In this document: positions 1-6,459 of the stretch, one piece after another | Layout of the letters: every line of letters starts with the position of its first letter | How positions within the stretch are numbered: the first letter of the stretch is position 1 | Source of the DNA: Desulfobacula sp. | GTDB lineage: Bacteria; Desulfobacterota; Desulfobacteria; Desulfobacterales; Desulfobacteraceae | DNA length: 8,916 nucleotides | NCBI RefSeq assembly: GCF_021107415.1 | Contig: NZ_JAIOSW010000003.1 | Coordinates: 1-8,916, forward strand | Direction: 5' to 3' | The notes under the pieces: model-generated | Seen by the model: the letters and a program-made list of their open reading frames with translations, nothing else | The model's database searches: none | Told to the model about the DNA's origin: nothing | Position numbers and translations under genes: made by a program

Positions 1-749
1 AAACTGCCAATGTGCCGCCTGTCAATTCCCGACCCTTCGTCGGTAAGAGTGCTTTTGCTCATAAAGGCGGAGTTCATGTCAGTGCCATCATGAAAAACCC
101 CATGGCTTATGAACATATTTCTCCGGAACTTGTCGGAAACAAGCGGCGTGTCATTGTTTCAGAGCAATCCGGCAAGAGCAATATCGAATATAAAGCCAAA
201 GAACTTGGGGTGGATCTGGGTAAGAACGATGCCATCGGCTACCAGATTGTATCCAGCATCAAGGACCTTGAAGATTACGGGTTTGAATTTGATGCGGCAG
301 AAGGCTCTTTAAAGCTTATCATGGAAAAACTCACCGATCAGTTTGTCCCCTATTTTGAGCTTGAATCTTTCAGGGTAGTGGTTGAAAAAGACAAGGAACG
401 CCCCTGTTATTCCCATGCCATGATAAAAATCAGGGTGGGTAATAAAACCGAAATTACTTCGGCAGAAGGCGAGGGGCCTGTCAGTGCTCTGGATAATGCA
501 TTAAGAAAAGCGCTTACCACCATATTTCCGCAGATCAATGACATGCACCTGGTGGACTTTAAGGTCCGTGTCATTGACGGAATGGATGGAACCGATGCAA
601 AGGTACGCGTTCTGATTGAATCACGGGATGAAAACAATATTTTTTCAACCATCGGTGTTTCAGAAGACATCATAGAAGCAAGCTGGCAGGCATTGGCCGA
701 CAGCTTTCAATATAAACTCTCACTAGACAATAAAAACAAGGTAAAATAA
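1..749 (+). CDS. cimA: (R)-citramalate synthase, C-terminal part (5' end outside window)
   Basis: CimA condenses pyruvate with acetyl-CoA to give (R)-citramalate, the first step of the threonine-independent isoleucine route in the cytoplasm. The visible 245-odd residues carry the end of the HMGL-like TIM-barrel region (FAHKGGVHVSA, around residue 15 of the visible part), the linker (SEQSGKSNIEYKAKELG) and a complete C-terminal LeuA-type regulatory domain from about residue 105. In the family that domain binds isoleucine as feedback inhibitor. The frame is open to the left edge (T-A-N precede the GTG at position 12), so that GTG is internal and the gene is truncated only by the window; the catalytic N-terminal domain is missing. 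It ends one base before leuA, which suggests co-transcription and translational coupling. 2-isopropylmalate synthase or homocitrate synthase are the alternatives. The HKGG and GKSNIEYK motifs and the leuA neighbour favour CimA. Confidence 0.9.
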   Translation, partial: TANVPPVNSRPFVGKSAFAHKGGVHVSAIMKNPMAYEHISPELVGNKRRVIVSEQSGKSNIEYKAKELGVDLGKNDAIGYQIVSSIKDLEDYGFEFDAAEGSLKLIMEKLTDQFVPYFELESFRVVVEKDKERPCYSHAMIKIRVGNKTEITSAEGEGPVSALDNALRKALTTIFPQINDMHLVDFKVRVIDGMDGTDAKVRVLIESRDENNIFSTIGVSEDIIEASWQALADSFQYKLSLDNKNKVK

Positions 750-750
750 A

Positions 751-2295
751 ATGACAACAGACAACCAGATTATTATTTTTGACACCACATTAAGAGATGG
801 AGAACAATCACCCGGAGGAAGCATGAACCAGGCTGAAAAACTGCGGATTGCCACCCAGCTTGAAAAACTGGGTGTCAATGTGATTGAAGCAGGATTTCCC
901 GCCGCATCAGTGGGTGACTTTGAAGCGGTCAAGGCTATTGCCGAAACGCTTAAGGTTACTCAGATTGCAGCACTTTGCAGGGCAAGTGATGACGATATCA
1001 ACCGGGGATGGGACGCCATTAAAAATGCAGTACACCCAAGAATCCACACCTTTATTGCCACATCTGAACTGCATATGAAATATAAACTCCAAATGGAAAA
1101 AGAACAGGTACTGGAACAGGCAGTCAAATCCGTAAAACTTGCCGCATCCTATACAGACAATGTGGAATTCTCAGCAGAGGACGGGTCAAGGTCTGATCCT
1201 TCGTTTTTATGCAAAGTGTTTGAAGCGGTTATTGATGCAGGTGCCACAACGATCAATCTTCCGGATACGGTGGGATACGCCATCCCGGAAGAATATGGTG
1301 AGCTTGTTAAATATGTAATGGAAAATACGCCCAATATGGATAAGGCCATATTGAGTGTTCATTGCCATAATGATCTGGGACTTGCCACATCCAACACTCT
1401 TGCCGCCATAAAAGCAGGAGCAAGACAGGTTGAAGTCACCATCAACGGTATTGGAGAAAGAGCCGGGAATACTTCGCTTGAAGAAGTGGTTATGTCTCTG
1501 CACACAAGACCCAATTTCTTTCCCCATACCACATCAATTGATACCACAAGAATTTATCCCACAAGCCGCCTGGTCAGCATGATCACAGGTATCCTGGTAC
1601 AGCCGAACCGAGCTATTGTGGGTGCCAATGCTTTTGCCCATGAAGCCGGTATCCACCAGGACGGTGTATTAAAAAATCCCATGACATATGAAATCATGAA
1701 ACCCGAGACAATCGGCCTTAACAAAAACAACCTGGTACTGGGGAAACATTCGGGACGTCATGCACTCAATTCCCATATCCAGGAAATGGGATACGATCTT
1801 TCCAAGGAAGAACTGGACACGATCTTTGAAAAATTCAAACGCCTGGCTGACAAGAAAAAAAGTATCCAGGATGAGGACATCGAAGCGTTGATCAACGAAG
1901 GAGTATTAAGAAGTTCGGAAGTTTTCAGTCTTGAATATATCCATGTATTATCCGGTAATACGGTCTTTCCAACCGCCAGCATTCAGCTGAACATCAATGG
2001 CCGTCTGGTCCAGGGGGCAACTGAAGGAAGCGGCCCCATTGATGCGGCATACAATATTATTTCCAAGCTGACAGGGACCAAATCCGAGCTTTTAAGGTTT
2101 ACCATCTCTGCTTTGACCGAAGGGACAGATGCCCAGGGTGAGGTAACGGTCCGGTTGCAGGAAGACGGGATTGTGGCCTTGGGAAAAGGTGCTGATCCTG
2201 ATATCATTACTGCCAGTGCTTTAGCCTATATAAACGGCCTGAACAGATTGGAATACTTAAAGGAACATCCGGTTGTAAAACCTGAAAGCCTTTAA
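751..2295 (+). CDS. leuA: 2-isopropylmalate synthase
   Basis: LeuA joins acetyl-CoA and 2-oxoisovalerate to form 2-isopropylmalate, the committed step of leucine synthesis, in the cytoplasm. The 514-residue length matches the long bacterial LeuA form (E. coli has 523). The N-terminal HMGL-like barrel opens with FDTTLRDGEQSPGG, where R15 and D16 are the catalytic arginine and a metal ligand. The other metal ligands are H204 and H206 (SVHCHNDLGLA) and N240 (NGIGERAGN), each two residues off the E. coli numbering. NAFAHEAGIHQDG and LGKHSGRHAL mark the following linker subdomains. The C-terminal regulatory domain (about 380-514) carries the GATEGSGPIDAAYN signature and is expected to bind leucine. 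The ATG lies one base after the cimA stop, with a modest CAAGG ribosome site at 737-741. No domain is missing or broken. Confidence 0.97.
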   Translation: MTTDNQIIIFDTTLRDGEQSPGGSMNQAEKLRIATQLEKLGVNVIEAGFPAASVGDFEAVKAIAETLKVTQIAALCRASDDDINRGWDAIKNAVHPRIHTFIATSELHMKYKLQMEKEQVLEQAVKSVKLAASYTDNVEFSAEDGSRSDPSFLCKVFEAVIDAGATTINLPDTVGYAIPEEYGELVKYVMENTPNMDKAILSVHCHNDLGLATSNTLAAIKAGARQVEVTINGIGERAGNTSLEEVVMSLHTRPNFFPHTTSIDTTRIYPTSRLVSMITGILVQPNRAIVGANAFAHEAGIHQDGVLKNPMTYEIMKPETIGLNKNNLVLGKHSGRHALNSHIQEMGYDLSKEELDTIFEKFKRLADKKKSIQDEDIEALINEGVLRSSEVFSLEYIHVLSGNTVFPTASIQLNINGRLVQGATEGSGPIDAAYNIISKLTGTKSELLRFTISALTEGTDAQGEVTVRLQEDGIVALGKGADPDIITASALAYINGLNRLEYLKEHPVVKPESL

Positions 2296-2315
2296 ATCAA
2301 AAATTTGGGGGAAAC

Positions 2316-2365
2316 GGCAGGGGGGTTTATATGCAATCCCCTGCCCTCCCATTAAAATGTTTTTT
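2316..2365 (+). terminator. Putative Rho-independent terminator of cimA-leuA
   Basis: GGCAGGGG (2316-2323) pairs perfectly with CCCCTGCC (2338-2345) around a 14-base loop, 20 bases after the leuA stop. A run of six T (2360-2365) follows, but only after a 14-base gap, so this is not a textbook intrinsic terminator. The G/C-rich stem may still end or stabilise the leuA transcript. Confidence 0.5.
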
Positions 2366-2367
2366 CC

Positions 2368-2396
2368 TTGACACAAAAAAAACATAAGACTAAAAA
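2368..2396 (+). promoter_or_regulatory. Putative sigma-70 promoter of the DUF2147 gene
   Basis: A perfect -35 box TTGACA (2368-2373) is followed after exactly 17 bases by TAAAAA (2391-2396), which matches four of six positions of the -10 consensus. It lies just past the leuA hairpin and about 48 bases before the ATG at 2444, so the exported protein probably has its own transcript. Confidence 0.5.
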
Positions 2397-2443
2397 GAAT
2401 AACGGTGTTTATATTTTCAATACTAACTAATTGGAGACAAATT

Positions 2444-2893
2444 ATGAAAAACATGGTTAAACTTACTGCTTTATCGGTTCTTTTTTACTTTTGTTTTATT
2501 GCCTCAAGCTTTGCCCAGGACACTTCCATTGTCGGGAAGTGGAAAACCATTGATGACAAAACCAATGAGCCCAAGTCCATTGTACAAATTTATGAAAAAG
2601 ATGGAAAATATTTCGGCCAGATAAAAGAATTATTCCGAAAACCCGGTGAAGATCCTGATCCTGTTTGCGACAAATGCCCGGATGACGATCCCCGCAAAGA
2701 CCAGCTGACAAAAGGGATGGTCATTATTCAAGATCTTGTTAAGAAAAACGATAAATACACTGGCGGCACCATACTGGATCCCAAAGAAGGTAAAATCTAC
2801 ACTTGTACAGTATGGGTTGAAGAAGGCAAGCTTATGGTCAGGGGTTATATCCTCTTTTTCTTCAGAACCCAGACCTGGCACAGAGTCGAATAG
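2444..2893 (+). CDS. Exported DUF2147 family protein
   Basis: This is a small secreted protein of 149 residues. Residues 1-24 form a typical Sec signal peptide: K2 and K6, a hydrophobic stretch about 8-20, then ASSFA before the likely cleavage ahead of QD, so the mature product should be periplasmic. The mature part follows the DUF2147 pattern: GKWKTIDD near the start, GKYFGQI at about 54-60, a CDKC pair (C75, C78), GGTILDPKEGKIYTC, and RGYILFFFRTQTWHRVE at the end. The family is predicted to form a small beta-rich, lipocalin-like fold; no biochemical function is established. The start at 2444 is chosen because GGAG (2433-2436) is well placed. A GTG at 2405 in the same frame would add 13 residues ahead of the signal peptide and has no ribosome site. 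The gene has its own promoter and ends 4 bases from the convergent oxidoreductase gene. Confidence 0.87.
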   Translation: MKNMVKLTALSVLFYFCFIASSFAQDTSIVGKWKTIDDKTNEPKSIVQIYEKDGKYFGQIKELFRKPGEDPDPVCDKCPDDDPRKDQLTKGMVIIQDLVKKNDKYTGGTILDPKEGKIYTCTVWVEEGKLMVRGYILFFFRTQTWHRVE

Positions 2894-2897
2894 TAAG

Positions 2898-4877
2898 CTA
2901 TCCGATTTTTTTAATCGTGCAGAAGCTGTCATAATATGCAGCCTGTTTACCCATATCTGAAATCTCGGGATTTGTTAGATAATTCACTGCACCGCTTTTA
3001 TGCCACCATCCCTGGTAAATAAAAGCGGTGTTATCACAAATAGCTTCATCAATGCATAACCTTACCTTTAATTTTGCTCTTTCTCCTTTTACAAATACGT
3101 AAGCTTCCTTTTCAACAGCAAATTTTTGGGCTGTTTTCCGGTTCAAGTATACTTTTGGCACTTCATCATTGAATGCAAACCCTTGAGAATGCATGGAATC
3201 AATCGTGTGGCAGGTCAAAAGCCTTAATGGGAGCTGATCATTCCCACAACTGGGTTCAATAAAGGTTGGGAGCGGTGAAAGGCCGGCTTGTAACGCTTTT
3301 TCGCTATAGAGCTCAATCTTCCCGGAAGGGGTTTCAAAAACTTTATTTTCCCAGGCAATTTCATGGGTTTTTATCCTTAAATATGAATCAGGTAATTGGG
3401 CAAACCTTTTTCCAAGCTTTTCCAATAAAGGTTGCACACTTTTTCTCAAATAGTCTTGGGAATCCTTGAATCCAAGATTTTTCAACCCGATCTTTTTTGC
3501 CAGTTCCAGGTAAAATTCAAACTCAGGCATAAGTCCTTCAGGCGGATCAAGCGCGTTTTGCGAATAGTTCAGCACAGGAGAATACATGGATGTCGCAAAA
3601 AGATCCTCCTGTTCAAACACAAAGGCTGCAGGGAGAACGACATCAGCCTGTCTGGCGGTATCCGTCATGAAATGATCAAATACTACCTTAAACCCAACCC
3701 GGGAAAAATTTTTGACTGTTTTTTCAAGATCTGGACTCTGGGTCAAAGGATTTGCACAGGCAACAAAAATGGCCTTAATAGGCGGGTCCTGAACTTGTTC
3801 TAAAAATTGTCCTAACTTTCCAATAGTAAAAACACGCCTGTTCTCTGCATATATCCCACTTTTCTTATCTAAATCATAGAGAAATGGACTGATGGATTTT
3901 GCTGCATAATTCACACCGCAGCCCTTTTTGCCGATACTTCCTGTAATGGCTGCCAAAGCATCAATGCACCTGATATTATTTCCACCATTGTGATAACGCT
4001 GCATGCCAAACCCGATATAGATGGATGCCGTTTTTGACCTTGCATACTGCAATGCCATGGTCTCGATGGTTTTGGCACTGATGCCGGTGATCTGTTCTGC
4101 TTTTTTAAGAGTAAACCCTGCTGCATATGCTTTAAACCGGTTAAACCCCAAAACATATTTTTCAATAAATCCTTTATCATGAAGATTATTTTCAATGACT
4201 ATATTGGCCATGGCAAGGGCAAGAGCCCCGTCCGTTGAAGGCCTGATTCTGATATAATCATCAAATGCTTTAGCAGTTGCTGTCTTCACAGGATCAATAA
4301 CAACAATACGGCTGCCCTTTTTTTGGGCCTGTTTAAGCAGTTTATACAGATGGATACTGGTAAATTTAGGATTTCTGCCCCAAACGAGAGTGGTCGCAGC
4401 ATTTAAAACATCATCAGGAAAATGCCCTCTGGGATTGCCGAAATCATATTGCTGTGCAGCAATTCCAGCCCCCCAGCAAAGGCTCCCTGTGGGCTGTGTC
4501 ACTCCGCCAAAACAATTAAAAAATATACTTTGAATCCTGTTTTTAATACCCCCATACCCATCACTGGTATAATTTAAAATAGCCTTGGTTCCAAATTTTT
4601 GTTTAATGGACACAAGTTTATCAGCAATGATATGAAAAACTTCTTCGTAAGAGGCCTTAACAAACTGATCGTTTTTTTTTATCAGAGGATGTCTTATCCT
4701 GTCCGGATGCAACATCCTTTGAACAAGATCTTTACCTTTTTTACAGGTAAATCCCTTTGTAACAGGATGATGACGGTCCCCTTCAAATTTAATAATTTGT
4801 CCTTCTTCAACCGTGACAACAAACCGGCAAAGATCCGAACAATCCATTGGACAGGAGACACTTATTTTTTTTTTCAT
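2898..4877 (-). CDS. Cytoplasmic molybdopterin oxidoreductase with one [4Fe-4S] cluster (BisC/formate-dehydrogenase-like)
   Basis: This 659-residue protein of the DMSO-reductase/formate-dehydrogenase superfamily should hold a bis-MGD molybdenum or tungsten cofactor. The N-terminal cluster-binding motif is clear: C9, C13 and C17 (CPMDCSDLC) and C45 (GFTCKKGK). C134 in GSLCWGAG sits where many family members carry the residue that ligates the metal, so it is a candidate ligand. Cofactor-contact segments include VWGRNPKFTS, VIDPVKTATA, ACANPLTQSPDLE and DVVLPAAFVFEQ. The dinucleotide-binding domain runs from about 545 to the end (LLTCHTIDSMHSQG, and DMGKQAAYYDSF close to the C-terminus). There is no twin-arginine signal, so it acts in the cytoplasm. 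No iron-sulfur electron-transfer subunit, membrane anchor or NADH/ferredoxin module lies beside it, so the electron partner and substrate are unknown. The start is fixed by C9 lying 9 residues in, although no good ribosome site precedes it. Formate dehydrogenase, thiosulfate/polysulfide reductase or acetylene-hydratase-like activities cannot be told apart here. Confidence 0.92.
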   Translation of the reverse strand: MKKKISVSCPMDCSDLCRFVVTVEEGQIIKFEGDRHHPVTKGFTCKKGKDLVQRMLHPDRIRHPLIKKNDQFVKASYEEVFHIIADKLVSIKQKFGTKAILNYTSDGYGGIKNRIQSIFFNCFGGVTQPTGSLCWGAGIAAQQYDFGNPRGHFPDDVLNAATTLVWGRNPKFTSIHLYKLLKQAQKKGSRIVVIDPVKTATAKAFDDYIRIRPSTDGALALAMANIVIENNLHDKGFIEKYVLGFNRFKAYAAGFTLKKAEQITGISAKTIETMALQYARSKTASIYIGFGMQRYHNGGNNIRCIDALAAITGSIGKKGCGVNYAAKSISPFLYDLDKKSGIYAENRRVFTIGKLGQFLEQVQDPPIKAIFVACANPLTQSPDLEKTVKNFSRVGFKVVFDHFMTDTARQADVVLPAAFVFEQEDLFATSMYSPVLNYSQNALDPPEGLMPEFEFYLELAKKIGLKNLGFKDSQDYLRKSVQPLLEKLGKRFAQLPDSYLRIKTHEIAWENKVFETPSGKIELYSEKALQAGLSPLPTFIEPSCGNDQLPLRLLTCHTIDSMHSQGFAFNDEVPKVYLNRKTAQKFAVEKEAYVFVKGERAKLKVRLCIDEAICDNTAFIYQGWWHKSGAVNYLTNPEISDMGKQAAYYDSFCTIKKIG

Positions 4878-4928
4878 TGAATCACTTTTAAAAAATAAAT
4901 ATAATCAATTTTAAACCCTTAAAAATTC

Positions 4929-4957
4929 TGTGTAACCGAATCTTTAGCCCCTGTCAA
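4929..4957 (-). promoter_or_regulatory. Putative promoter of the molybdopterin oxidoreductase gene
   Basis: On the minus strand a perfect TTGACA (complement of 4952-4957) is followed after 17 bases by TACACA (complement of 4929-4934), a poor -10 match (three of six). It lies about 50 bases ahead of the oxidoreductase start. The -35 box is convincing and the -10 box is not. Confidence 0.4.
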
Positions 4958-4993
4958 TACATACCTGAAATCCTGTTCAATCAGGAGTTTTTC

Positions 4994-5022
4994 TTGCGGT
5001 CATTTTTTTTATGGGCTAAGAT
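4994..5022 (+). promoter_or_regulatory. Weak promoter-like pair ahead of the rubrerythrin relic
   Basis: TTGCGG (4994-4999) and TAAGAT (5017-5022) are separated by exactly 17 bases, about 50 bases upstream of the relic's ATG at 5073. Each box is only a partial match to the sigma-70 consensus, so this is suggestive. If active, it could also read into the capA-like cluster. A short dyad, TCCTG (4971-4975) and CAGGA (4982-4986), lies just upstream and could be an operator half-site pair. Confidence 0.3.
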
Positions 5023-5072
5023 AGATAATTTACTAATTTTTAGCATAACACGAAACCCCACGGAGAAGGATC

Positions 5073-5172
5073 ATGGATTTAGAAAAATACAAACAGGTGA
5101 TTTCAGATGCCATTAAAGGTGAAATTGAAGCAAAAGAATTTTGTAGATGTTGCCTATCCTGAAATCTGGTAA
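5073..5172 (+). pseudogene. Relic of a rubrerythrin/ferritin-like gene (frameshifted and truncated)
   Basis: An ATG at 5073 with a strong ribosome site (GGAGAAGGA, 5062-5070) opens a 29-codon frame ending at TGA 5160-5162. Its first 23 residues, starting MDLEKYKQVISDAIKGEIEA and then KEF, read like the first helix of rubrerythrin/ferritin-like proteins, where E-A-x-E-F-Y-x-D-V-A is typical. After KEF the frame turns into a Cys-rich nonsense tail (CRCCLS). Reading the +1 frame from about 5143 instead gives VDVAYPEIW and a stop at 5170-5172, and one lost base near 5141 would restore EFYVDVA. Nothing of the rest of the family (later helices, the E-x-x-H iron ligands) follows before the capA-like gene. 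The likely history is a peroxide- or iron-handling gene that lost most of its body and then a base. A genuine 29-residue peptide is the less likely alternative. Confidence 0.5.
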
Positions 5173-5275
5173 GATAAGCCTTTAACGCAGGTTTAATAAG
5201 CCGACAATAACATCAGTTGACTGGAAAAAGGGTTCCTGGGCATCCGATACAATAGCTTCACATTCTATAAAGGCG
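5173..5275 (+). promoter_or_regulatory. Leader region of the capA-like cluster
   Basis: No complete promoter is visible. TTGACT (5217-5222) is a good -35 box, but the best -10-like hexamer, TACAAT (5248-5253), lies 25 bases away, which is too far for the two to work together. The reading frame of the capA-like gene is open back to the TAA at 5183-5185 without an ATG, GTG or TTG codon. The 30 codons read plausibly as protein (for example KPTITSVDWKKGSW), so an extended or formerly fused N-terminus is possible. ATAAGCC occurs twice (5174-5180 and 5196-5202), with no obvious role. Confidence 0.25.
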
Positions 5276-6454
5276 ATGGCAAAAATTTGTATTGCCGGTG
5301 ACTGGGCACCCATTCGTGTCTTTAAAAAAATTATGGATACCCGTCCGGAATCCATATATGGAGATCTTCTGCCCATTCTCAGGTCTGTGGATTTATCCAT
5401 TGTTAATCTTGAATCTCCTTTGAGTGACCGAGGAGATGCGGCCATTAAAAGCGGTGCTGTATTCAAAGGTAAACAACGCCACATAAAAGCACTGAAGGCT
5501 GTTCCATTCGATGTGGTCACCCTGGCAAACAATCATGTGTTTGATTACGGGATTGATGCATTTAAAGATACCATGGATATTTTAAATCATCATCATCTTC
5601 AATGGACAGGGGCAGGAATGTCCATTGAAGAGGCCTGCACCCCCCTTGTAATTAATGTTAATGATATTAAAATTGCCATTGTCAATTTCAGTGAAGGAGA
5701 AGATCTCACATCAGCAGGGAAAGAACCCGGTGTCATGGGGTGGGATTTGCCCAAAATTGAAGATACAATTAAATCGCTTAGACCAAAAGTTGATTTCATC
5801 ATTGCCGTTTCACATTGCGGTATTGAATATATTCCCTTTCCACCGCCTTATGTTGCTAAAGCTTTTAAGCAGATGGCCAGGGCGGGTGCCGATATTGTTA
5901 TCGGTCATCACCCCCATGTCCCGCAGGGTATTCAATTTTATAATAATATTCCTATTATTTATAGCCTGGGAAATTTTGTTTTTTATCAGCAGACTGATCT
6001 TTACTACCGAAAACTGGGCTATCTTGTAAACCTTAAATTAAACAAAGATTCTCTTGTATCCCTGGAGCTTATTCCGTATGAGATCCATGATTCGGGGCTC
6101 TCTCTTTTAATAGAGACGGAACTTCACGCTTTTTGGAAAAAATTCAAAGAAATCTCATTGCCCCTGCATGATGACAAAAAACTTGAAGAAGCATGGCATG
6201 GTTTTCTACACTATTATGGCATTAACGGATTTTTCAATGAAATATCCATGATCACAAAAAAAATAAAAACAGACCCTCAAAAAGGTGCTGCAATGTTTCG
6301 TAACAGATTGACCACACTACAGCATTATCATCATTGGAAGGATTTTATGACTCATCTCGTGGAGGGAAAGCTTGAATCATCACCCCAGTGGTCACGGTCT
6401 TTGATTGATGAATGGCTGACCTGCAAAACAGATGGTTTTAAACTTAAAGAATAA
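5276..6454 (+). CDS. CapA-type poly-gamma-glutamate synthesis protein (metallophosphatase fold)
   Basis: This 392-residue protein belongs to the CapA/PgsA (COG2843) family, whose members take part in making, exporting or anchoring poly-gamma-glutamate capsules and have a calcineurin-like metallophosphatase fold. Motifs in order: GDWAP with D9, VNLESP with N44 and E46, TLANNHVFDYG with N86 and H87, AVSHCGIEY with H180, IGHHPHVPQG with H212 and H214, and YSLGNFVF at 229-236. These supply the Asp/Asn/His set expected of the two-metal site. Unlike classical CapA there is no signal peptide or membrane segment, so it looks cytoplasmic. The C-terminal third (about 255-392) is not recognised and holds a His/Trp-rich patch (QHYHHWKDF). 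The ATG at 5276 is used because no other standard start exists in frame, although AAAGG sits only 2 bases upstream, unusually close. The racemase-like gene follows after 5 bases, so the two are almost certainly one transcript. Confidence 0.9.
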   Translation: MAKICIAGDWAPIRVFKKIMDTRPESIYGDLLPILRSVDLSIVNLESPLSDRGDAAIKSGAVFKGKQRHIKALKAVPFDVVTLANNHVFDYGIDAFKDTMDILNHHHLQWTGAGMSIEEACTPLVINVNDIKIAIVNFSEGEDLTSAGKEPGVMGWDLPKIEDTIKSLRPKVDFIIAVSHCGIEYIPFPPPYVAKAFKQMARAGADIVIGHHPHVPQGIQFYNNIPIIYSLGNFVFYQQTDLYYRKLGYLVNLKLNKDSLVSLELIPYEIHDSGLSLLIETELHAFWKKFKEISLPLHDDKKLEEAWHGFLHYYGINGFFNEISMITKKIKTDPQKGAAMFRNRLTTLQHYHHWKDFMTHLVEGKLESSPQWSRSLIDEWLTCKTDGFKLKE

Positions 6455-6459
6455 TTTCC

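Noticed and set aside
12..14. GTG as the start of the first gene
   Set aside because: The frame stays open to the left edge and the conserved barrel region of citramalate synthase is missing, so the gene begins outside the window.
1207..1527. 106-codon open frame antisense to leuA
   Set aside because: It overlaps a clearly coding, conserved region of leuA and shows no recognisable domain or ribosome site.
2903..2917. CGATT/AATCG hairpin at the end of the oxidoreductase gene
   Set aside because: A 5-bp A/T-rich stem inside coding sequence is too weak to call a terminator.
3432..3803. 123-codon plus-strand frame inside the oxidoreductase gene
   Set aside because: It is antisense to a well-conserved enzyme and has no family motifs.
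4878..5072. Possible small RNA or riboswitch in the divergent intergenic region
   Set aside because: Apart from promoter-like boxes and one short dyad I see no extended pairing or recognisable riboswitch core.
5217..5253. TTGACT and TACAAT as a promoter pair for the capA-like cluster
   Set aside because: The 25-base spacing is too long for sigma-70; the hexamers may be chance matches.
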